This document shows, piece by piece, positions 1 through 6,015 of a stretch of DNA of 24,183 nt. This stretch comes from CAYXRK01 sp964467615 (GTDB lineage Bacteria > Hydrogenedentota > Hydrogenedentia > Hydrogenedentales > GCA-2746185). Location: NCBI GenBank assembly GCA_964467615.1, contig CAYXRK010000060.1, positions 1 to 24,183 of the forward strand, in the 5' to 3' direction. Within the stretch, counting starts at the first letter, position 1, and each line of letters begins with the position of its first letter. The position numbers and the translations under genes were made by a program. Under the pieces are notes generated by a model that was given only the letters and a program-made list of their open reading frames with translations, was not told the DNA's origin and did no database searches.

Positions 1-102
1 GGTGAGGGTGAAGGTGAGGGTGAAGGCGAGGGGGAAGGAGAGGGGGAAGGCGAAGGCGAAGGTGAGGGTGAAGGAGAAGGAGAAGGTGAAGGAGAGGGAG
101 AA
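1..102 (+). repeat. 17 x 6-bp GGNGAR tandem repeat encoding (Gly-Glu)17
   Basis: Seventeen consecutive six-base units of the form GGN-GAR encode alternating Gly and Glu. Third positions vary (GGT, GGC, GGA, GGG; GAA, GAG), so the dipeptide is conserved more strictly than the DNA. This suggests selection on the protein or an old expansion. The tract begins at the window edge and is probably longer upstream. Confidence 0.9.
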
Positions 103-801
103 CCTAGCCCGCTATGCGACGCGTATCTGGATTTCAAGCCGTTGATCGAAACGTTGCGGGGTGAGTTTGGGGTGTTGTCGCGGACGGAGCAGGACAGAAT
201 ATTTGGCGATATCGTGCTCGCGCTGTTGGAGTACGCGATTTGCACGGACGGGCAGAGCGAACTTGCCGCGGCGATTCGTGAGGCGTTTGAGATCAACTTG
301 GCGAATCTCGAAGACCGGGACCTTGGATTTCTGGAAGCGTTTAAGGAACCGTTGGCGCTGCTGTTGGCTGTGAGCGAAGTCGTGCAGCGGTCGATCGATG
401 ACGACGCCAAGATGCTCGGCGCGGAGGTGGGCGGCGGCTACGCGTTCGTCCAATGCGACGAGGCCGGTGATTGCGCGGCGGTCACCTCGGGCGAGACGAT
501 TGACAGCGGCGCGGAGAACGTCGTCGAGAATGCGGACGCGTTCGCGCCGCTATCGCCGCTGGGAGACTACGACCAGGATGGTCATTCCAATCTGGCGGAG
601 TACGATGCGGTCATGGAACGAGGGGGGGCGATTGAGGAGTTCGTTCAGGCCGCGACGGACCCGCGACTTACGGGTGCCGAAGCTGCGGGATTTGGGTGCG
701 CGGCCAAGCGTGGTCAGGCGACGGCGCCGAATGGGATGATGGTCCTTTCAGTCGTCGCGGTGCTTCTGCTCAATTCCCGGCGGCGATCCACGAATGGGTA
801 G
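1..801 (+). CDS. Surface protein with (Gly-Glu)n linker and sorting-type C-terminus (5' partial)
   Basis: The reading frame is open from base 1, so the start lies outside the window and 266 C-terminal residues are visible. They begin with 17 Gly-Glu dipeptides (residues 1-34). A mostly helical region without recognised family follows (about 38-185). Next is an EF-hand-like calcium loop of the DxDxDGxxNxxE type at about residues 189-200. The protein ends with a Gly-Cys, a hydrophobic segment (MMVLSVVAVLLL) and an Arg-rich end (RRR). That tripartite end resembles MYXO-CTERM or GlyGly-CTERM sorting signals, so I infer export and retention in the envelope. The acidic repeat looks like a flexible spacer between an unseen N-terminal domain and the cell-proximal end. 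Function is unknown. The frame itself is secure; the sorting role is inferred from shape only. Confidence 0.75.
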   Translation, partial: GEGEGEGEGEGEGEGEGEGEGEGEGEGEGEGEGEPSPLCDAYLDFKPLIETLRGEFGVLSRTEQDRIFGDIVLALLEYAICTDGQSELAAAIREAFEINLANLEDRDLGFLEAFKEPLALLLAVSEVVQRSIDDDAKMLGAEVGGGYAFVQCDEAGDCAAVTSGETIDSGAENVVENADAFAPLSPLGDYDQDGHSNLAEYDAVMERGGAIEEFVQAATDPRLTGAEAAGFGCAAKRGQATAPNGMMVLSVVAVLLLNSRRRSTNG

Positions 802-857
802 CAGAGGCAGCCGCGCGGCATCGAATCCACAGTAGTCCCCAGTTTCCGATGTATCCA

Positions 858-903
858 CAAGCCGAGGCTGTCTCCGGCTCGGCGGGAGCCTCGCCCTCCC
901 CTT
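858..903. repeat. GC-rich palindromic intergenic repeat
   Basis: Two alternative stems overlap. One pairs gccgag (861-866) with ctcggc (878-883). The other pairs gaggct (864-869) with agcctc (887-892). The following bases read cgccctcccc. In translation the unit gives a GSAGASPS-like string on the plus strand and GEAPAEPE-like on the minus strand. I recognise such strings as spurious short ORFs common in planctomycete-type genomes. The family assignment is from memory; copy number in this genome cannot be seen from one window. Confidence 0.5.
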
Positions 904-1189
904 CGGGTCTCCGGCCAGGATGACGAGTGGCTACAGTTGCGAATTGGGTGGGTGATACTCTATTTTCGTAACAGCACGATGACGACATGCCAAAGATACT
1001 AACTGGATAAATGGCGCTCTATATTCCTAGCGGTGCGAAGTTGAGTGGGAACGTGCGAAGGGTGTGAAGGGGGATAGCGGTGCGGGGACGATGGGTCGTG
1101 CGGTGTGCTCATTCTCGGAGGCGTTGTAACGTGCCCTTGAGGCGCACACGGGAACGATGAAGGCGAAGTCGTGGAGTGGGACAGGACAG

Positions 1190-1329
1190 GTCGCTAGTGT
1201 CCCGAACGACGAATTCGTTTGATGAGTTCAGCCGGATGAGTATCGTGAATATCTCGATGACGATGACGAGTGACGAGCACGATGACGACGGACATTTCCA
1301 AGGAATTTCTCGTGCGGGACACTAGCGAC
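1190..1329. mobile_element. MITE-like element, 140 bp with 33-bp terminal inverted repeats
   Basis: The ends are gtcgctagtgtcccg (1190-1204) and its exact reverse complement (1315-1329). The inverted match continues inward to 33 bp with 28 identical positions (1190-1222 against 1297-1329). The core of about 74 bp contains repeated gatgacga-type words and no gene. Size, terminal inverted repeats and lack of coding fit a non-autonomous mobile element. An exapted long hairpin RNA would look the same. A target-site duplication is not clear, although CTAG sits inside both ends. No transposase is present in the window. Confidence 0.55.
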
Positions 1330-1364
1330 GCGCGCGGGAACAGGGTGGAGGAATCGGGGTAGTC

Positions 1365-1385
1365 GCATGGGCTGGAAGCCCATGC
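1365..1385. repeat. Perfect 8-bp stem hairpin (REP-like)
   Basis: gcatgggc (1365-1372) pairs with gcccatgc (1378-1385) around a 5-base loop. There is no T tract, so it is not a simple intrinsic terminator. The 36 bases between it and the right end of the 140-bp element carry nothing coding. Its shape and wording match short palindromes scattered in planctomycete-type genomes. That comparison is recollection, not measurement. Confidence 0.45.
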
Positions 1386-1486
1386 TACGAGACTTTCGAG
1401 GTACACGATGAACATATCTGATGAATTGGTCGTTAAGGACGCTCGTTGATTCCGTGGGGGACTTGGGAACTGTTGAGAGCGATCCG

Positions 1487-1503
1487 TTGGCATGTGGGTT
1501 GCG
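1487..1503 (+). promoter_or_regulatory. Candidate sigma-54 (RpoN) -24/-12 promoter for amtB
   Basis: The sequence ttggcatgtgggttgcg matches the sigma-54 pattern TTGGCAYG-N4-TTGC. The invariant GG (1489-1490) and GC (1501-1502) are exactly 10 bases apart. Transcription would start near 1514, giving a leader of about 230 nt before amtB at 1743. Ammonium transporter genes are classical NtrC/sigma-54 targets, so position and family agree. I do not see a clear NtrC dyad upstream, and the leader is long, so confidence is moderate. Confidence 0.5.
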
Positions 1504-1629
1504 TCAGGACGGCGACCGGCCGTTCGAGCGCGGCTGGATAAAATCCTTTCAAGTGGCTGTTTTGGAAGGACTTACGGTTAGGGCTGCCTGGCGGGAACGG
1601 GCCGTTCGAAGTCCGAAGCCGTAAATAGG

Positions 1630-1678
1630 TTCATACATTTTCGTAGCACGGAAAGATTCCGGTACGCAAATGTATGAA
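1630..1678 (+). promoter_or_regulatory. Large stem-loop in the amtB leader
   Basis: An 11-bp perfect inverted repeat, ttcatacattt (1630-1640) with aaatgtatgaa (1668-1678), encloses further pairing: cgta (1642-1645) with tacg (1663-1666), and cggaa (1649-1653) with ttccg (1657-1661). It ends 64 bases before the amtB start codon. It could be an operator for a dimeric regulator, an RNA structure controlling the leader, or a bidirectional terminator-like hairpin. The AT-rich outer arms contrast with the GC-rich surroundings. Confidence 0.5.
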
Positions 1679-1742
1679 AAGGGCAGAGAGCACACGGGAT
1701 GGGCTTTCTCGTGTGCACCACTCGTAGAGGAGAACCAGGGTT

Positions 1743-3089
1743 ATGGAAATGTACGTTGCAGGTGTTCGACGCTGTGCGTTGTTGCTGGCGCTGGGGTTGG
1801 TGCTACCCATCGTCGCACACGCGCAGGATGAGCCAGTGGCGCCGGATTCGGGAGACACGGCGTGGATGCTCACATCGAGCGCGCTGGTGTTGTTCATGAC
1901 AATACCCGGACTGGCGCTGTTTTACGGCGGTCTAGTCCGGTCGAAGAACGTGTTGTCGGTGTTGATGCAGTGCTTCGCGATTACGTGCGTGCTCACTATT
2001 GTGTGGGTAGTGATCGGGTTCAGTCTCGCCTTCGACACTAAGGGGATGGAGGAAGGGGTCGTCAACCTGAATTCCTTCATCGGGAGCACCGAGCAGAAGT
2101 TTCTGACGGGCCTGACGAAGGACAGCGTCACGGCGACGATCCCATCGTCGGTGTTCGTGATGTTCCAGTTGACGTTCGCGATCATTACGCCGGCGTTGAT
2201 CATCGGCGCGTTCGCGGAACGGATGAAGTTTTCGGCGGTGCTGATATTTACCGTCCTGTGGTCGCTCATCGTGTACTCGCCGATCGCGCACATGGTGTGG
2301 TCCGGCGTGGGTGGTTTGATGTGGGATTGGGGCGTGCTGGATTTCGCCGGTGGTACGGTGGTGCATATCAATGCGGGGGTCGCGGCGCTCGTGGCGTGCC
2401 TGATGGTCGGGAAGCGCCAGGGTTATCCGGAGCGTCCGATGTTCCCACACAACCTGCCGCTGGTGGTGATCGGCGCGGCGATGTTGTGGGTGGGTTGGTT
2501 CGGATTCAACGCGGGCAGCGCGGTGGCGGCGAACGGTAGCGCGGGCATGGCGATGTTGGTGACGCAAGTCGCCACGGCGGCGGCGGCACTGGGCTGGATG
2601 GGCGCTGAATGGATCAAGCATGGCAAGCCGAGCGTGCTGGGGATCGTGACCGGGGCGGTCGCGGGGTTGGTTGCGGTGACTCCCGCGTCCGGCACCTGCG
2701 GCCCGATGGGCGCTATCGTAATCGGGTTGTCCGCCGGTGTCGGCTGCTTCCTCGCGTCAACCGTCTTGAAGAAGATGCTCGGCTACGACGATTCGCTTGA
2801 TGCGTTCGGCGTGCATGGCGTCGGCGGGTTCATCGGCGCGATGCTTACGGGGTTGTTTGCCTCGATGGATTTGGGGCCCTTCAGCGGGTTTCAGCCCGAT
2901 ATTGAAATCGCGGGGCAGCTATTCAAGCAGTTGAAAGGCTGTCTCGTGACGATAGTGTGGTCGGGCGGGGTCAGCTTTGTGTTGCTCAAAATAATTGACC
3001 TGACAATTGGCCTGCGCGTTACGGAACAGGACGAGACGCAGGGCTTGGATATAGCGTTGCACGAAGAACACGGATACAACCTCAACTAA
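1743..3089 (+). CDS. amtB: Ammonium transporter AmtB
   Basis: This is a 448-residue Amt/MEP/Rh-family channel that moves ammonium across the inner membrane. A cleavable signal peptide (about 1-27, ending AHA-Q) precedes 11 expected membrane segments, giving an out-facing N-terminus as in other bacterial AmtB. The pore twin histidines are visible as His208 (GGTVVHINAG) and His358 (DAFGVHGVGG). The Amt signature region around WFGFNAGS is at about 252-259, and the conserved AFAERMKF stretch is at 156-163. The start is supported by agaggaga at 1726-1733. glnB and glnA follow on the same strand, the usual partner set: PII (GlnB/GlnK) blocks the AmtB pore when nitrogen is plentiful. A sigma-54-type promoter lies upstream. 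Length and motifs look intact. Confidence 0.96.
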   Translation: MEMYVAGVRRCALLLALGLVLPIVAHAQDEPVAPDSGDTAWMLTSSALVLFMTIPGLALFYGGLVRSKNVLSVLMQCFAITCVLTIVWVVIGFSLAFDTKGMEEGVVNLNSFIGSTEQKFLTGLTKDSVTATIPSSVFVMFQLTFAIITPALIIGAFAERMKFSAVLIFTVLWSLIVYSPIAHMVWSGVGGLMWDWGVLDFAGGTVVHINAGVAALVACLMVGKRQGYPERPMFPHNLPLVVIGAAMLWVGWFGFNAGSAVAANGSAGMAMLVTQVATAAAALGWMGAEWIKHGKPSVLGIVTGAVAGLVAVTPASGTCGPMGAIVIGLSAGVGCFLASTVLKKMLGYDDSLDAFGVHGVGGFIGAMLTGLFASMDLGPFSGFQPDIEIAGQLFKQLKGCLVTIVWSGGVSFVLLKIIDLTIGLRVTEQDETQGLDIALHEEHGYNLN

Positions 3090-3160
3090 GGGACTTAACG
3101 AGCGGCCTAAAGGCGGGATAGCGCGTCCGAACTTCGCGGTGTAGAACGGCGAAAAGGCGA

Positions 3161-3189
3161 TTGTGCGAAACGCGGCGGTTGGCTATACT
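3161..3189 (+). promoter_or_regulatory. Candidate sigma-70 promoter for glnB-glnA
   Basis: TTGTGC (3161-3166) and TATACT (3184-3189) are separated by 17 bases. The -10 box matches the consensus at five of six positions and the -35 at its first three. The start of transcription would be near 3196, about 30 bases before glnB. This gives the PII and glutamine synthetase genes a promoter separate from the one ahead of amtB. Confidence 0.5.
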
Positions 3190-3224
3190 CTGCCGTTTCC
3201 CGGCGGGCCGAGGAGGATACGTAG

Positions 3225-3566
3225 ATGAAGAAAGTGGAAGCGATCATTAAGCCCTTCAAGCTCGAGGAGGTGAAGGAAGCCCTCGCGTCGGTCGGGGTCC
3301 AGGGGATGACGATTACCGAAGTGAAGGGTTTCGGGCGGCAGAAAGGCCACAAGGAACTCTATCGCGGGGCGGAGTACGTCGTCGAGTTTCTCCCCAAAGT
3401 AAAAATTGAAGTGGTGGTGGCGGACGACGCGCTCAAGGGCGTGGTCGACGCGATCATCAAAGCGGCCTCCACCGGCCGAATTGGAGATGGGAAGATTTTC
3501 ATCTCTCCGGTGGATGACGCGATCCGGATCCGCACGGGCGAATCCGGCGAAGTAGCGATAGGATAG
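3225..3566 (+). CDS. glnB: Nitrogen regulatory protein PII
   Basis: This 113-residue PII signal protein is a trimer that reads 2-oxoglutarate, ATP/ADP and, via uridylylation, glutamine status. It tunes AmtB, glutamine synthetase control and nitrogen transcription. The full PII pattern is present: MKKVEAIIKPFKLEEV at the N-terminus, the T-loop ELYRGAEY with the uridylylation site Tyr51, and the B-loop TGRIGDGKIF at about 83-92. A strong Shine-Dalgarno gaggagga (3210-3217) sits 7 bases ahead of the ATG. glnA starts 49 bases downstream, so the two are probably co-transcribed. The genetic link to both amtB and glnA means GlnB and GlnK roles cannot be separated by context; I use glnB for its closeness to the family consensus. 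Confidence 0.95.
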   Translation: MKKVEAIIKPFKLEEVKEALASVGVQGMTITEVKGFGRQKGHKELYRGAEYVVEFLPKVKIEVVVADDALKGVVDAIIKAASTGRIGDGKIFISPVDDAIRIRTGESGEVAIG

Positions 3567-3615
3567 AAGCGCTCCGGGCAGGGGTGCTGACCAACTGGAG
3601 GAAACGGAGTGGACC

Positions 3616-5040
3616 ATGCATAAGAACCTTACTCCCAAGGACGTGGTGCAGATGGTGAAGGACCACGAAGTGAAGTTTATCGACTTCCGCTTCATGGACT
3701 TTCCGGGCATGCAGCAGCATTTTGCAATCCCGGCGGACGAATTGACCGAAGACGTGTTCGAGGAATGCCTCGGCTTCGACGGATCGAGCATTCGCGGGTG
3801 GCAGGCGATTCACGAGAGCGACATGCTCGTGATGCCGGACCCCAAAACGGCGACGCTCGATCCGTTCACGGAATTGCCGACGCTCATTCTGTATTGCACG
3901 ATCCTCGATCCGATCACGAAGCAGCGGTACAGCCGCGATCCGCGCAGCATTGCGCAGAAGGCCGAGAACTACATGATCTCGACCGGGATCGCGGACGTGG
4001 CGTACTTCGGGCCGGAAGCCGAGTTCTTCATCTTCGACAGCTTGCAGTACGACTCCAATCAGCACTCGTCGTATTACTTCATTGACAGCGACGAGGGCAT
4101 TTGGAACAGCGGCCGCGACGAGGGGCCGAACAACGCGTACAAGCTGCGGTACAAGGAAGGTTACTTCCCGGTACCGCCGTCCGACGCGACGGCCGATCTG
4201 CGCGCGCGCATGGTGCAGACCATGCTCGACTGCGGGCTGGACGTGGAATGCCATCACCACGAAGTAGGCACGGCGGGCCAGGCGGAAATCGATCTTCGGT
4301 TCGACAAGTTGACCGACATGGCCGACAAGATGGCGATGTACAAGTACATTTGCAAGAACGTGGCGCGCAAGGCGGGCAAACTGGTGACGTTCATGCCCAA
4401 GCCGCTCTTCGGAGACAACGGCTCGGGCATGCACACGCACCAAAGCCTGTGGAAGGGCGGCAAGCCGCTCTTCGCGGGCGACAAGTACGCCGGGCTGAGC
4501 CAGGAAGCGTTGTGGTACATCGGCGGGTTGCTCAAGCACTCGGACGCGCTCGTGGCGATTACCAATCCGACCACGAATTCGTACAAGCGGCTGGTGCCGG
4601 GATACGAAGCGCCCGTGAATTTGGCGTATTCGAGCCGGAACCGCAGCGCGTGCTGCCGCATTCCGATGTACTCGGCGAACCCGAAGGCGAAGCGCGTGGA
4701 GTACCGCGTGCCGGACCCGGCGTGCAACTGCTATCTCGCGTTTGCGGCGCTGCTGATGGCCGGCCTCGACGGTATCCAGAACAAGATCGATCCGGGCCAA
4801 CCGATGGACAAGAACCTCTACGATCTGCCTCCGGAAGAAAAGAAGAAGATCAAGCAGGTGCCGGGCAGCCTCGGTGAGGCGTTGACGCACCTCGAAAACG
4901 ATCACGCGTTCTTGCTCAAGGGCGACGTGTTCACGAAGGACGTGATCGAGACGTGGATCGACTACAAGCGGGAGAACGAGGTGCTGCCCGTCAGCATTCG
5001 TCCGCATCCGTACGAGTTCCACCTCTATCACGACATCTAG
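3616..5040 (+). CDS. glnA: Glutamine synthetase, type I
   Basis: This 474-residue cytoplasmic enzyme makes glutamine from glutamate, ammonium and ATP, as a dodecamer in this family. Visible motifs are GFDGSS (54-58, with the Asp that contributes to the ammonium site), the metal-binding glutamates in GPEAEF (132-137), HHHEVGTAGQ (213-222), the ATP-site KPLFGDNGSGMHTHQ (262-276), the catalytic flap glutamate in PGYEAP (Glu332) and the RVEYRVPD segment near 360. Tyr402 in NLYDLPPEE matches the adenylylation tyrosine of type I-beta enzymes, so GlnE control is possible. Length is normal. It lies downstream of glnB with a 49-base gap containing ctggagg and cggag ribosome-binding candidates, and it is followed by a strong terminator. 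Confidence 0.97.
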   Translation: MHKNLTPKDVVQMVKDHEVKFIDFRFMDFPGMQQHFAIPADELTEDVFEECLGFDGSSIRGWQAIHESDMLVMPDPKTATLDPFTELPTLILYCTILDPITKQRYSRDPRSIAQKAENYMISTGIADVAYFGPEAEFFIFDSLQYDSNQHSSYYFIDSDEGIWNSGRDEGPNNAYKLRYKEGYFPVPPSDATADLRARMVQTMLDCGLDVECHHHEVGTAGQAEIDLRFDKLTDMADKMAMYKYICKNVARKAGKLVTFMPKPLFGDNGSGMHTHQSLWKGGKPLFAGDKYAGLSQEALWYIGGLLKHSDALVAITNPTTNSYKRLVPGYEAPVNLAYSSRNRSACCRIPMYSANPKAKRVEYRVPDPACNCYLAFAALLMAGLDGIQNKIDPGQPMDKNLYDLPPEEKKKIKQVPGSLGEALTHLENDHAFLLKGDVFTKDVIETWIDYKRENEVLPVSIRPHPYEFHLYHDI

Positions 5041-5070
5041 GCCGAAGATACGAACGAAGTTTGTAAATCG

Positions 5071-5101
5071 CCCCGCGGGCCTTCGTGCTCGCGGGGTTTT
5101 T
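5071..5101 (+). terminator. Rho-independent terminator after glnA
   Basis: ccccgcg (5071-5077) pairs with cgcgggg (5090-5096). Three more inner pairs, one of them G-U, close a 6-base loop, and five T residues follow (5097-5101). It begins 31 bases after the glnA stop and closes the nitrogen-assimilation transcript. Confidence 0.88.
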
Positions 5102-5187
5102 CAATTGAGGCTCGACGCTGACTTTTGCGATGGTTACCTGTTACTCTGATCGTTGCCGAGAATCGAGATTGAATGGAGGATCCTTCG

Positions 5188-6015
5188 ATGGTGTTTTCAC
5201 GTAGAGAATTCCTCGCGACCACCGCGATCGGGGCGGTAGCGATCGCTGGGCCGAGGGTGTACGCCGAGACTGATCCCTGGCGCGGACTTAAAGTCGGTGT
5301 CCACACGTACTCGGTGCGGAAGTTGTCGTTCGAAGAGGCCGTATCCTCGACGGCGGGATTCGGCCTGAAGCACATCGGCTTCAATCCGGTGCATGTTCCG
5401 CTCGAATCGACGCCGGGGGCCATCGACGCAGCTAAGGCCGCGTGCGCAAAGGCGGGGCTCGAGGTAATGGCCATTGGCGTGGTTGGATTTTCCGAGCCGG
5501 ATGAAAAGTTCGGCAAACAGGTGTTCGAGTTCGCCAAGCGCATGGGCATGCACGCCATCTCCGCTAACCCCGAAGCGAAAGCGTTGCCGATGCTGCACGA
5601 CATGGTGAAGCACTACGACATTCGCATTGCCATTCACAATCATGGGCCCGATAGCCTTTTCCAAACGCCCGAGGACGTGCTGCGCGCGGTCGAACCGTAT
5701 GACGAACGTATAGGGGCATGCGCGGACATCGGCCACTACGAGCGGTCAAACGTGCGCGCGGCGGCGGCGCTCAAGGCGTTGCGTGGGCGCGTGTACGACA
5801 TGCACCTGAAGGACGTTGACGTGCCGAAGAAGGAAGGGAAGAGCGTTGTGCTGGGCACGGGCATCGTCGATTTCGAGGCGGTCTTCGCGGAACTTCTCGA
5901 ACAGAAGTTTTCGGGACACATCGCGCTCGAATACGAAGCCGAGGCGGACGCCCCGCTTCCCTCGATGAAGAAGTGTTTCGACTATGCCAAGTCCGTACTC
6001 GCCAAAAACGCTTAG
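5188..6015 (+). CDS. Tat-exported sugar phosphate isomerase/epimerase-like TIM barrel
   Basis: This is a 275-residue protein of the xylose-isomerase-like TIM-barrel superfamily (AP endonuclease 2 / sugar isomerase-epimerase type). I chose ATG 5188 because the earlier ATG at 5173 overlaps the Shine-Dalgarno tggagga. From 5188 the protein opens directly with a twin-arginine signal, SRREFL at residues 4-9, then a hydrophobic stretch and a VYA-E cleavage site. Likely metal and active-site residues are His150/His152 (IAIHNHG), Asp180/His183 (CADIGHY), His206 (DMHLKD) and Glu248 (ALEYE). Export by Tat suggests folding with a metal before secretion, as seen for many planctomycete-type members. The substrate is unknown. 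The 3' end overlaps the next gene by 32 bases, implying co-translation. Confidence 0.85.
   Translation: MVFSRREFLATTAIGAVAIAGPRVYAETDPWRGLKVGVHTYSVRKLSFEEAVSSTAGFGLKHIGFNPVHVPLESTPGAIDAAKAACAKAGLEVMAIGVVGFSEPDEKFGKQVFEFAKRMGMHAISANPEAKALPMLHDMVKHYDIRIAIHNHGPDSLFQTPEDVLRAVEPYDERIGACADIGHYERSNVRAAAALKALRGRVYDMHLKDVDVPKKEGKSVVLGTGIVDFEAVFAELLEQKFSGHIALEYEAEADAPLPSMKKCFDYAKSVLAKNA

Larger units (their letters stand above)
802..1742. other. 941-bp gene-free region upstream of amtB
   Basis: No open frame here has family-like content. The short frames that exist are low-complexity or run through repeats. The stretch holds a GC-rich double-hairpin repeat (858-903), a MITE-like element (1190-1329), a short perfect hairpin (1365-1385), a sigma-54-type promoter (1487-1503) and a stem-loop (1630-1678). 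Between 904 and 1189 I see nothing recognisable. Its size and repeat content suggest an insertion-tolerant spacer between the end of the surface protein gene and the nitrogen cluster. Confidence 0.6.

Noticed and set aside
1..102. Tandem 6-bp units as a possible CRISPR or satellite array
   Set aside because: Units are codon pairs inside an open reading frame; no spacers.
770..988. 72-codon minus-strand frame
   Set aside because: Encodes the repeat-derived GEAPAEPE string; non-coding repeat.
3179..3194. Second sigma-54-like motif before glnB (ttggctatactctgcc)
   Set aside because: GG to GC spacing is 9, not 10; the overlapping sigma-70 -10 box TATACT is a better fit.
3499..5031. 510-codon open frame antisense to glnA
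   Set aside because: Arg/Val-rich shadow of a highly conserved gene with GC-biased third positions; no family features.
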